From Phycisphaerae bacterium (GTDB taxonomy: Bacteria > Planctomycetota > Phycisphaerae > Phycisphaerales > SM1A02), in contig NYSW01000016.1 in NCBI GenBank assembly GCA_002683195.1, positions 40,387 to 75,196 of the forward strand: a stretch of 34,810 nucleotides of DNA, read 5' to 3'. The translations under genes were made by a program, and so were the position numbers. Within the stretch, counting starts at the first letter, position 1, and each line of letters begins with the position of its first letter. Positions 1-7,657 of the stretch are shown here, piece after piece. Below the pieces are notes generated by a model. It saw nothing but the letters and a program-made list of their open reading frames with translations, made no database searches and was not told the DNA's origin.

Positions 1-1058
1 GTTCCGTTCTCGATCGCCCACGGAAGTCCTGAATAGGTGCCGTTGAGATTCGCGGCGGGATCCTCGAGCCGGACCGAACCGGTGAACTCGGAACGAAGCG
101 AGGCACCCTGCCCCTGAGAATGCACCCGATTGACCTGGAACGCCAGTTGACCGGCGAATTCGTCGATCGCCTCGATCGCGGGATTGACCGTCTCCTCCCG
201 CTGGCGAACGAGGGCTCCGATCGATCCGGACTTGATGTCGAGCAAGGTTCCGTCGTCACCCACTCGCACCGAGACTTCGATGCCTTCGGGCCCGCTCTCC
301 CGTCGAAGCTGGATGCCCCGACTCTCCCCCGCCAGGACCAACGGCGTCGATCCGACCAGGATGTCCACCGAGCCGTTGGGCTGATCGATCGTCGTGACGT
401 CGATGAAGCCGGCCAGCTCGTCGATCAGTTGATCGCGACGATCACGAAGACTGTTCGCGCCGCCCGTGGCACCACCTTGACCGCCTTCGGTCTCGGCGAT
501 CTGCTGATTCATGGTCGCGATCTCGCCCAGCAGGCCGTCGACCCGGTCCACCGAGGTGCCCAGAGCCCGATCGGACTCCTCACGGAGGGTCACGTACTCG
601 TCGCGGATCATGTTCACATGATCCGCGACACTCACCCCCTGCTGGATGACCACCGTGCGGATGGCGTTGTCCAGGGGGTTGTTGGCGAGTTCGCTGAAGG
701 CGTTGAAGAAGGTCGAAAGTCGGGACGAGAGATCGTCCTCGGAGAGTTCGTTCTGAATCGTCTCGACCGCGGACAGGAACCGCTGATCGATGCCCGCGGA
801 GTTTTCGTCACTGATCGCGTCGCGAAGTCGCGACTGCAGGGCGTGATCGATCGCTCGATTCACGCTGACCAGCGACACCCCGCTGCCTACGAACTGGTTC
901 CGGCCGATCGCCTCGGGGCGACTGGGCGAGAGGTTCGCGATCTGGCGGTGATAGCCGGGAGTGGCCGCATTGGCCATGTTGTTGCCGGCCACGCTGATCG
1001 CAGCCTGACTGGTGAGGATGGCCGACCGACCGATTTGCAGGGCACCATTCAGTCCCAT
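1..1058 (-). CDS. flgK: Flagellar hook-associated protein 1 FlgK (partial, C-terminus beyond window)
   Basis: FlgK is the first hook-filament junction protein, exported by the flagellar type III apparatus and assembled at the distal end of the hook. The visible 352 codons begin MGLNGALQIG and carry the flagellar rod/hook signature NNMANAATPGYHR at residues 26-38. They continue through the helical D0/D1 region, with 'ETEGGQGGATGGANSLRDRRDQ' type sequence (shown here only in part) typical of FlgK: a long coiled segment followed by 'LRDRRDQLIDELAGFIDV'. The ATG at 1058-1056 is preceded by a strong AGGAGG five bases upstream, which fixes the start. It lies 10 bp after the flgN stop, as last visible gene of the flgI-flgJ-flgN-flgK unit. 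The 3' end is off the left edge, where flgL would be expected. Identification is confident; the remainder cannot be judged. Confidence 0.93.
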   Translation of the reverse strand, partial: MGLNGALQIGRSAILTSQAAISVAGNNMANAATPGYHRQIANLSPSRPEAIGRNQFVGSGVSLVSVNRAIDHALQSRLRDAISDENSAGIDQRFLSAVETIQNELSEDDLSSRLSTFFNAFSELANNPLDNAIRTVVIQQGVSVADHVNMIRDEYVTLREESDRALGTSVDRVDGLLGEIATMNQQIAETEGGQGGATGGANSLRDRRDQLIDELAGFIDVTTIDQPNGSVDILVGSTPLVLAGESRGIQLRRESGPEGIEVSVRVGDDGTLLDIKSGSIGALVRQREETVNPAIEAIDEFAGQLAFQVNRVHSQGQGASLRSEFTGSVRLEDPAANLNGTYSGLPWAIENG

Positions 1059-1068
1059 TCCTACCTCC

Positions 1069-1605
1069 TCAGCTGGTCAGGTCGACGCCGGCCACGAGGG
1101 GAGATCCCTCGCGAAGCCGACCACGACGTCCGTAGACTCCGGTTCCAGAAAGCGCCCCGGTGACGCTCTGGACGATGCCGGCCATGTGTCTGGCCAGCGC
1201 TTCCCCCGCATTCCGCAGGAGCGACTGCTCCCGCCTTGCCTGTTCGACGAGCTGCCGAAGTTCCGCGGCTCGAACCTCCAGGCGGTCGGAGGTGCCCGAG
1301 GGCAACGCCGACGCGATGATGGAGATGGTCGAGTCCGCGTCCAGCCCCAACGCCGTCGCCGCGTTTTTTCCCGCGGCCTCACGACGGTCATCCAGAACCT
1401 TGAGACGTTGGACGATCTTCTCCTGCACCTCGGCGATTCCCGGGACCGCGGCGATGTCCGCGGTGCGGATCGCCTCCCGCTGTCGATCGATGGTGCTCAG
1501 CAGACGTCGGTATCCCTCGGCCTGGGTGTCGAGGATCTCCTGGAGTTCTCGAACCGCGACCAGAGCCGCGGCGGACGGTCGTTTCAGAGGTGTGGGGTGA
1601 CTCAT
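1069..1605 (-). CDS. flgN: FlgN-like flagellar export chaperone
   Basis: A 178-residue, largely alpha-helical protein with a coiled-coil look (residues about 15-150) and no membrane segment or signal peptide. Its size, helical heptad pattern and position directly before flgK fit FlgN, the cytoplasmic chaperone that escorts FlgK and FlgL to the flagellar export gate. FlgN sequences are poorly conserved, so the call leans on context as much as on sequence. The start codon overlaps the flgJ stop by four bases (ATGA), and the stop sits just ahead of the flgK ribosome binding site, so the three are probably translated together. The last 25 residues are Gly/Arg rich (GVYGRRGRLREG) and unlike the helical body. 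Confidence 0.75.
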   Translation of the reverse strand: MSHPTPLKRPSAAALVAVRELQEILDTQAEGYRRLLSTIDRQREAIRTADIAAVPGIAEVQEKIVQRLKVLDDRREAAGKNAATALGLDADSTISIIASALPSGTSDRLEVRAAELRQLVEQARREQSLLRNAGEALARHMAGIVQSVTGALSGTGVYGRRGRLREGSPLVAGVDLTS

Positions 1606-2150
1606 GAACGGGTCTCCGATGCCACTTGATTCGGGGGTGCGGCGGTTGTTCCAAGCGTCTTCTCGATCCGCTCCAGCAAGCGACGTTCCATCGAGGCGAC
1701 CCCGGTGAATTCAGTCGATGCCGCGATCGAATCCGCGATCGCCCGATCGAAGAGATGGCCGAATCGCTTCTCCCCGGTACCCGGGGCGAAGAGTCCGGTC
1801 GGCGCCGACTTCTCACGTGCGTCGCGAATGATCGGCTCGAGGAACGCGGATGAAATCAATCGTTCGGCTCCGACCCGAGCCAATCCCTCGGCGGTCCCGA
1901 TCTGGGGATCCGCAGGATCGGCACCGAGACGAGCCGCCATCCGGCGGAGCAGTCCAGCCTGATCTTCGGTGGCCGGCGCCGGCTTCACCGTGGTTTCAGT
2001 GGCGGTTTCAGTGGCGGTTTCAACCGCGGGGAAAGACTCCCGTACGTCCTGAAAACCGACGTCCGGAATCGAGGCCGATCGGGTTTCCGGCCGAACGCCC
2101 GTGTACTGCTGACCGATGGTGTCGATCATGTTGGTGCCGGGTGACATCAT
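1602..2150 (-). CDS. flgJ: FlgJ-type flagellar rod-binding protein (no muramidase domain)
   Basis: A 182-residue protein matching the N-terminal rod-binding part of FlgJ. The segment around residues 95-160 (AERLISSAFLEPIIRDARE, then a GLFAPGTGEKRFGHLFDRAIADSI stretch seen in part) resembles the FlgJ rod-binding pattern: an aliphatic 'FL..i...re', a Gly-rich turn, then 'f..l.d.aia..ia'. The C-terminal glucosaminidase domain of enterobacterial FlgJ is absent, which is common outside gamma-proteobacteria; another enzyme must then open the peptidoglycan for the rod. Residues 42-55 are a low-complexity Thr/Glu/Ala linker made by a 12-bp tandem repeat. Start ATG overlaps the flgI stop, with a second in-frame ATG directly after it; the stop overlaps the flgN start. 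Placed between flgI and flgN/flgK, it fits its usual operon position. Confidence 0.8.
   Translation of the reverse strand: MMSPGTNMIDTIGQQYTGVRPETRSASIPDVGFQDVRESFPAVETATETATETTVKPAPATEDQAGLLRRMAARLGADPADPQIGTAEGLARVGAERLISSAFLEPIIRDAREKSAPTGLFAPGTGEKRFGHLFDRAIADSIAASTEFTGVASMERRLLERIEKTLGTTAAPPNQVASETRS
1993..2028 (-). repeat. 12-bp tandem repeat in flgJ
   Basis: Two perfect copies and one partial copy of GTTTCAGTGGCG (plus-strand reading) encode the Ala-Thr-Glu-Thr linker between the N-terminus and rod-binding part of FlgJ. The period of four codons keeps the frame. Confidence 0.85.
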
Positions 2151-3307
2151 GAGTCGAGGTCCACCTGGATGAAACGAGCCCCGATCGCGCCGAGGTTGAA
2201 GAGTTCACGAAGCACCGCGGCCTGATCCCGAGTCGGGATCTGCAGCTGATCAAGTTGGTTCTTCAGGGTGGCCAGCGTCAGGGACGGTGTTTCTCTTCCG
2301 CTCATCGCGATGAAGCGTTCCGTCTCGATTCGTGGGTTGTCCAGGGTGGCGGGCCGCTCGGGCACCACGCTCTGAATCGTGATGCCCTTGACGCTCACCA
2401 CCGCACTGCTGATCTTGACGTTGCCGCTGATCACCAGCACTTCCGTGGCCGGGTTCCAGCGAATTTCCGCCGGGGGTTCCATGTTTCGGAAGTCGATGCT
2501 CTGTCCGAGGATCCGACCCGCGAACAGGAAGGCGTCTTCCTCGTTTTCGGGAACCATCACCTCGATCTGGCTCATCGAAATCATGCGGGCCAGGTCGATG
2601 AAACCGTCTTCGAGCAGTTCATCGTTGATGGCCTCCACCAGCCGTCGCATGGTGACCGCGCTGCGGTAGGCGGGGATCTGCAGATCGAAGATGACCGAAG
2701 GCAGCGCCCGGAATTCCTCCCAGAGCGGAGCGGCCGCATCCGCCAGTTGAAATCCACCCGGGATCACGCCTCGGGTCGGCGTGCCGACTTCGACTCGCAG
2801 ACGACCTTCGGCGAATCCGATGGTGTTTGCCTCGAGATCCGCGTCGGCGTCGAGCACCAGCCGAGAACTTCGGAGCGGGGCGATCCAGAGGGTGCCTCCC
2901 GCGAGCGATTCGGTGCCTCCACCGGCGGCGGTGACCTGGCAGTCGTAGGTTTGTGCCCCACCGAATAGGGTTGGAATCCTCGCGGAAACGCTGACCAGGG
3001 CGATCGACCCCTCCTTGAGGATGGCATTCAACGTATCAGCCTCGTCGACCGCCTTGGATCGAAGGAGCTGTTCCGCGTAGATCCGGGCGGCGGCGAAGTT
3101 CGCCCCGGTATCGCCCGTACCTTCAAGACCAACCACCACGCCGATCCCGCTGACGGTGAAGGGGCGTTCGAACTCCGAAGCCAGGATGTTCTGGAGCAGG
3201 ACGTCCTGGGCTTGAGCCGGATGGACGACGAGAAGGCCGGCCAGCGCGGTCCATGCGCCAACCATGACCGGAATTATGCTTCGAATGCGCAGGAATTGCG
3301 TCGTCAT
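2147..3307 (-). CDS. flgI: Flagellar P-ring protein FlgI
   Basis: A 386-residue FlgI, the subunit of the periplasmic P-ring that acts as bushing for the flagellar rod in the peptidoglycan. A Sec signal peptide covers residues 1-34 (basic start, hydrophobic core, AQAQ cleavage region). It is followed by the FlgI hallmark VSGIGVVVGLEGTGDTG, equivalent to the usual 'LVGYGLVVGLNGTGD'. The length is normal for the family (about 350-380). Its presence implies an outer membrane. The start ATG has GGAGG six bases upstream. It is the first gene of the minus-strand flagellar unit; flgA and flgH, often next to flgI, are not beside it, since the upstream neighbour is a divergent glycosyltransferase-like gene. 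A sigma-54-type promoter lies immediately upstream, suggesting late or middle flagellar gene control. Confidence 0.95.
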   Translation of the reverse strand: MTTQFLRIRSIIPVMVGAWTALAGLLVVHPAQAQDVLLQNILASEFERPFTVSGIGVVVGLEGTGDTGANFAAARIYAEQLLRSKAVDEADTLNAILKEGSIALVSVSARIPTLFGGAQTYDCQVTAAGGGTESLAGGTLWIAPLRSSRLVLDADADLEANTIGFAEGRLRVEVGTPTRGVIPGGFQLADAAAPLWEEFRALPSVIFDLQIPAYRSAVTMRRLVEAINDELLEDGFIDLARMISMSQIEVMVPENEEDAFLFAGRILGQSIDFRNMEPPAEIRWNPATEVLVISGNVKISSAVVSVKGITIQSVVPERPATLDNPRIETERFIAMSGRETPSLTLATLKNQLDQLQIPTRDQAAVLRELFNLGAIGARFIQVDLDS

Positions 3308-3338
3308 ACGGATCCTCCGAGAGAGACACTCAGAGAAG

Positions 3339-3353
3339 GCGAGCCGCGTGCCA
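3339..3353 (-). promoter_or_regulatory. Putative sigma-54 (RpoN) promoter of the flgI-flgJ-flgN-flgK operon
   Basis: Read on the minus strand the sequence is TGGCACGCGGCTCGC. It matches the sigma-54 consensus TGGCACG-N4-TTGC in the whole -24 box and in three of four bases of the -12 box, with the required 10 bases between the invariant GG (3352-3351) and GC (3340-3339). Transcription would start near 3328, giving a leader of about 20 bases that carries the flgI ribosome binding site. No other intergenic region in the window showed an equally good match by eye. Confidence 0.65.
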
Positions 3354-3390
3354 AACCGAATGCTGCTGCCGGTGGCGGTACTCTTTCTGC

Positions 3391-5595
3391 ATGACCACCC
3401 CCGATCCAGCCCCCTCTGGCGACCGGATTCCGACCGGTCCGGTCCTCGGTCTGGTCATCACCGTGGCCACGATTCTTCTGCTGGGGACTCTGGTTCCCGC
3501 CAATGATTCGAACCGGGGGCTCGAGGCCCTGATCCTGATCGCGAGCCGCGGCTGGCCTGCCCTCCTCTGGTTGGCCGCCGCCATCGCCCTGGGAGACGGC
3601 TTTCTCACCCTTCTGGGCAGCAGCAAGGACGCCAACGGATTCGGCCTGGGTATTCGAGGCGGGATCGGAGCGGCGATCCTGATCATTCTGGACACCAGCC
3701 TCGCGGGCCTGCACCTGCTTGGTCGGGGCGATGAAGCCATCGCCTGGTCCCTGCTGGCCCTTCCTGCGGGAATTCTCCTCGCCCGCAGCCTGCGAAATCT
3801 GCCCAGTCAGCGCACGAACCGGCCGCCACGAGCGTCAGGGCTCGGCCCGATCACCCTGGCCTGGGCGATCCCGATCGGGGTACTGTTGCTTGCCGCGGTT
3901 TCAACCCCTGGCTGGCTCTGGGGCACCGAATTCGGTGGCTACGACGCGTTGAGCTACCACCTCCAGCTCCCCCGGGAATGGTGGTACGCAGGCGGCCTGA
4001 TCGAGACCCCGCACAATGCCTACGGATACCTCCCGGGAGGAGTCTCCGCCGCCTTCCTCCACTTGATGACCCTGTCCGGAGATCCCGCCCAGGCGGCGAT
4101 CTCCTGCCAGATCCTGATGGTCGGCATCACGGTGCTCGCGGCCCTGGCCACCGGTGACCTTGCACGGACGCTCGTCGAGGCCGGCACCCCGTCTCCTTCG
4201 CGAGATCGATCCCGTCTGGCCGGCTCACTGGCCGGCCTCGCCCTGCTCTCCACCCCCTGGGTCGTGGTCGTCGGTTCCCTCGCCTACGACGAAGGCATGG
4301 TCATCCTCTTCGCCGCCGCCAGCGCCTCGATCATCATGAGTGCCGATCGATCCCCCTCCTCTCGTCCGGCGAATCTCAGGATCGGGGCTCTGCTCGGAGT
4401 ACTTCTCGGCGCCGCGATGCTCGCGAAGGCGTCTTCCGGAGTTCTGGTGATTCTGCCGCTTGCAGCGGTCGCCACGGTGACCATTCCACGAAATCGCTGG
4501 TGGCTGATCGCCACCACGACCGCCGGGGTGGGAATGATCGCCTGCCTTCCATGGTTGCTTCGTAATGCCGGCTGGACCGGCAATCCCTTCTTTCCCTTCG
4601 CCACCGGACTCTTCGGCCAGGGCCCCTGGACCTCCGAGCAGGCGGCGAGATTCGCAGCGGCCCATGGCGCGGCGGACCCGCTCACCAATCTTCTGGGCCT
4701 CGGGCGTGAGTTCCTTCTGGATGATCTGCTGGGAGGGCTCCCGGAAGGTGAACCGGTCCGTCCCCAATGGTGGTGGCTTCCGGCGGTCGGCATCGGGGCC
4801 ACGTTCGTCCTCGTCCTGGGTCCACGAACTTCCCGAAGCACCTCTCGCCGTCTCGCCACCGGACTCCTGGTCGGCATCGTCGTCACCCTGCTGGCCTGGA
4901 TGTTCGCCACTCACGGGAAGGCGAGGTTTCTCCTGCCCGTGGCGCCCCTGCTCGCCGTGGCCACGGGCATCGTCATGACTCGATTCCTCGAACCGGGGGC
5001 GCTTCGGATTCCAGTGATCGCGATCGCCTGGTGCGCCGCCCTGGGACCCGGGGTGATGTACGCGACCGAACGCAACGGCGATCCGAGCTGGGGCGTGGCG
5101 GCGGACGAGGCCTTCGACGGAAGCCTCGAAGCCCGTCTGATGGCCGACGCCGATCGGCGCACCGCGGTGGAGCGGCGACGCAATGCCAGCCCCGCCTTCG
5201 TGCTTGAAGATCTCGGCCCGGATGCGAAGACCCTCCTCATCGGCATCGCCAACCCTTTCCATCTCCCGATCGAGGATCGATTCGGTGAGGCCCGGCGTTT
5301 CCAGTACACGACCGTCTGGACCCGGGGTCCGATCGAAGACTCCTTCGCCCGCGATTCCGATGCCAGTCCGGAAGAAGCGGCCCGCAACGCGATCGCCGAA
5401 CTCCGAAAGTCGGGCTTCACGCATCTGTTGATCTCTCCCACCATGTTGGAGATCTGGTCCGACAGTGGCTGGCTGGACCCCGATCTCGAACCGTCCAGAA
5501 TCACCGCCCTTCCCGGCGCTGCGAGCGTCCGGGTGGTCCATGTGTTTCCCGACGGTGGCACCCTCCTCGAGATCGGAGACACTTCGACACCATGA
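3391..5595 (+). CDS. GT-C-type membrane glycosyltransferase-like protein
   Basis: A 734-residue polytopic protein with about 12-13 hydrophobic segments followed by a soluble C-terminal region of about 150 residues. The first large extracytoplasmic loop holds GGYDALSYHLQLPREWW, and further on comes PWLLRNAGWTGNPFFPF. Both resemble GT-C enzymes of the PMT/ArnT/GT83-like group, which use polyprenyl-phosphate sugars on the periplasmic face. Acidic residues in the first loop would be the catalytic candidates. The acceptor and sugar cannot be read from the sequence. Its stop overlaps the start of the downstream parvulin-like lipoprotein (ATGA), so the two are probably co-expressed. The start is chosen because the hydrophobic region follows at once and the ORF opens only there; the ribosome binding site is weak. 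Family-level call only. Confidence 0.7.
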   Translation: MTTPDPAPSGDRIPTGPVLGLVITVATILLLGTLVPANDSNRGLEALILIASRGWPALLWLAAAIALGDGFLTLLGSSKDANGFGLGIRGGIGAAILIILDTSLAGLHLLGRGDEAIAWSLLALPAGILLARSLRNLPSQRTNRPPRASGLGPITLAWAIPIGVLLLAAVSTPGWLWGTEFGGYDALSYHLQLPREWWYAGGLIETPHNAYGYLPGGVSAAFLHLMTLSGDPAQAAISCQILMVGITVLAALATGDLARTLVEAGTPSPSRDRSRLAGSLAGLALLSTPWVVVVGSLAYDEGMVILFAAASASIIMSADRSPSSRPANLRIGALLGVLLGAAMLAKASSGVLVILPLAAVATVTIPRNRWWLIATTTAGVGMIACLPWLLRNAGWTGNPFFPFATGLFGQGPWTSEQAARFAAAHGAADPLTNLLGLGREFLLDDLLGGLPEGEPVRPQWWWLPAVGIGATFVLVLGPRTSRSTSRRLATGLLVGIVVTLLAWMFATHGKARFLLPVAPLLAVATGIVMTRFLEPGALRIPVIAIAWCAALGPGVMYATERNGDPSWGVAADEAFDGSLEARLMADADRRTAVERRRNASPAFVLEDLGPDAKTLLIGIANPFHLPIEDRFGEARRFQYTTVWTRGPIEDSFARDSDASPEEAARNAIAELRKSGFTHLLISPTMLEIWSDSGWLDPDLEPSRITALPGAASVRVVHVFPDGGTLLEIGDTSTP

Positions 5596-6545
5596 GACGC
5601 CTCGAACCCGACCTTCCAATCACCCTTTCGCTGTTCGCGATCCTCGGACTCGCGGGCTGCGCCACCGAGCCACCACCGACCGAGCAAGCGTTCATCGTCA
5701 CCCCGACCTCCAGCGAACGACCGGTTGCGACCGTGAATGGAACCCGGATGAACTTCGCGGAGATCGAGGCCTCGCTGATGGAACTCGGCGGCAGCGCCGT
5801 GGTGCGCGAGCGGGCCCTTGATCTCGCTCTGGCCCGAGAAGCGACCCGTCGATCGATCGAGGTCGATGAAGCGGCCATCGCCCGCGAACGTCGATATCTG
5901 GTCGAGAATCTCGCCGAAGATCCGGATCGAGCGGAGCGAATCCTCGGAGAGCTTCGAAGCAATCGTGGACTCGGGCCGGTGCGCTTTGCGGGACTTCTCC
6001 GCCGCAATGCCATTCTCCGTTCCCTGGTGGCCGAAGAGGTCGTGCTCGATGAGGAGATCGCCCGCGGAGTCTGGGACGCCCGTCACGGTCCGCAGCGGGT
6101 GGTCCGCATCATCTCCACCACGGATCTCCGCACCGCGGAGACCGCACGATCCCGAATCGAATCCGGTGAGGATTTCTCCGTGGTGGCGGTGGAGGCCAGC
6201 ATCGACGCGAGTGGGCCGCGCGGAGGCCGCCTCGCTCCACTGAGCCGCCTCGACCCCTACTGGCCTCAGGCGTTTCGCAAGGCGATCTTCGAACTCGCAC
6301 CCGGCATCCTCTCCGATGCCCTGCCGATCGATGGTCGAATCCTGCTGATCGAAGTGCTGGAAGAACTTCCCGCGGACGGCGTGACCTTCGAGGCCGGGCG
6401 GGCCGACGCCGAACTGGTCGCCCGACTCGCCGCGGAGCGACTCCTCATGGATCGCCTCGCCCGTCGGCTCGTTCCGACCGAATCCATCAAGCCCCTTTCT
6501 CCGGCCCTGCGTTGGAGCCTCGGTCGGGACGCCACCGAAGACTAG
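5592..6545 (+). CDS. Parvulin-type (PpiC/SurA-like) peptidyl-prolyl isomerase lipoprotein
   Basis: A 317-residue predicted lipoprotein: the signal ends in LAGC with the lipidated Cys at residue 23. Residues about 45-150 resemble the helical N-terminal chaperone domain of SurA/PrsA proteins (ATVNGTRMNFAEIEASL opening, then helices). Residues about 165-265 look like a PpiC rotamase domain: 'A..ARSRIESGEDFSVVA', a GPRGGRLAPLSRL turn, and 'AFRKAIFELAPGILSD'. Members of this family assist folding of outer-membrane or secreted proteins in the periplasm. Whether the isomerase active site is intact cannot be told by eye; the domain is short and divergent. It is coupled by ATGA to the upstream GT-C-like gene, and its stop codon is shared, in the palindrome CTAG, with the convergent lptG gene. 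Confidence 0.75.
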   Translation: MRRLEPDLPITLSLFAILGLAGCATEPPPTEQAFIVTPTSSERPVATVNGTRMNFAEIEASLMELGGSAVVRERALDLALAREATRRSIEVDEAAIARERRYLVENLAEDPDRAERILGELRSNRGLGPVRFAGLLRRNAILRSLVAEEVVLDEEIARGVWDARHGPQRVVRIISTTDLRTAETARSRIESGEDFSVVAVEASIDASGPRGGRLAPLSRLDPYWPQAFRKAIFELAPGILSDALPIDGRILLIEVLEELPADGVTFEAGRADAELVARLAAERLLMDRLARRLVPTESIKPLSPALRWSLGRDATED

Positions 6546-7651
6546 GTCTTGAGGTACGCGAGGCGGGCCACCGCGATGGGCAGCAGAAGAGCGACGGGAA
6601 GGAATGCCCCCACTCCCGGCGGAAGTCCGGGCAGGGCCACCGTCATCGCGGCGACCGATCCGATCAACAGCGGGATCGAAACCAGGGCCGCCCGAAGACT
6701 CTGCAGCAGCATCCCGCTGGACGGCGATCGCAGCAGGAAGAATGGAAGGACGATCGCCGGAACGAGGATGTTCACCAGGGCTCCGGAGAAGCGTGCGAAG
6801 ATCGTTCGTTCGATCCGATCATCCCCCGTGCGCCCCTGCTCCTGAAGGTCCCGGAGCTGGGAGAGCGAGAGCATCTGGGCGAAATTCAGACTGCGACGGG
6901 CGAGAAGCATTCGGGGTGAAAGATCCGTGGACCAGAAGTCGACCGAGACCCGGTCAGCCTGCAGGTTCTCATCGCTGATCGCCCCCATCCGCCGTCCTCC
7001 CTCGAGGATCCATCCTTCGCGAGCCTCGTCCCAGACGCCCGCCTCCGCGGAGATCCTGCCGCTGGTGGTGCCGGTTTCGTCCCGTTCCAGAATCAGGATC
7101 GACTCGGCCCGTTTCGAACGGGGGTCCAGCGAGGCCGCGTACATCAGACTGCCGCCACCATCGCGCATCAAGGCCACTTCGAAGTTCTCGATGCCCGGCT
7201 CGAGAATCGACTTGTGATCACGAACCAGTCGGGAAGCCAATCGCGGCAGGACGAATTCCTGATCCAGGAGTTGAAGCACCACCAATCCGAACTGGGCCAC
7301 GAGGATGGCGGCGACCACCCGGTGCAATGGAACCCCGGCCGCCATGATCGCGACCAGTTCCCGCGTTCGATACATCTGAACCAGCGTGAATCCCGCGGCG
7401 CCGATACCGACCAGTCCGGTCATGAAGGCGAAGAACTGGAAGATCCGCGGCCCATGGAAATCCAGCACCGCGAACACCAGCATGACGGGGTACGAACGTC
7501 CTTCGCGTTCGGCCATCTCATGGGCCGCATCGGAGAACTTGTCGAACTGGACCACCACGTCGATCGAAATCGCGAACACGAACAACAGCCCCAGAAGGAG
7601 CACGAAGTTCGAGAGGTAACGAACGATGATGTGACGGTCGATCAGGTTCAC
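6542..7651 (-). CDS. lptG: LPS export permease LptG-like (YjgP/YjgQ family)
   Basis: A 369-residue permease of the LptF/LptG family, one half of the transmembrane core of the LptB2FG ABC transporter that extracts lipopolysaccharide from the inner membrane. It has the expected layout: two or three helices at the N-terminus (LSNFVLLLGLLFVFAISIDV; FFAFMTGLVGIGAAGFTLVQ), the family motif MYRTRELVAIMAAGVPLHRV at about residues 88-107, a periplasmic domain of about 150 residues, and three helices at the C-terminus. Length is normal (about 360). Its start lies 6 bp after the stop of the lptF-like gene, so the two form an operon. The stop codon overlaps that of the convergent plus-strand lipoprotein gene, leaving no room for a terminator between them. 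Confidence 0.85.
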   Translation of the reverse strand: MNLIDRHIIVRYLSNFVLLLGLLFVFAISIDVVVQFDKFSDAAHEMAEREGRSYPVMLVFAVLDFHGPRIFQFFAFMTGLVGIGAAGFTLVQMYRTRELVAIMAAGVPLHRVVAAILVAQFGLVVLQLLDQEFVLPRLASRLVRDHKSILEPGIENFEVALMRDGGGSLMYAASLDPRSKRAESILILERDETGTTSGRISAEAGVWDEAREGWILEGGRRMGAISDENLQADRVSVDFWSTDLSPRMLLARRSLNFAQMLSLSQLRDLQEQGRTGDDRIERTIFARFSGALVNILVPAIVLPFFLLRSPSSGMLLQSLRAALVSIPLLIGSVAAMTVALPGLPPGVGAFLPVALLLPIAVARLAYLKT

Positions 7652-7657
7652 GGTGAA

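Noticed and set aside
120..1163. A 347-codon plus-strand frame at the left edge
   Set aside because: It is the shadow of flgK, which has clear homology and a strong ribosome binding site on the other strand.
3503..3520. TGATTCGAACC, resembling a reversed tRNA T-arm
   Set aside because: No acceptor, D-arm or anticodon arm around it; it is inside the GT-C-like coding sequence.
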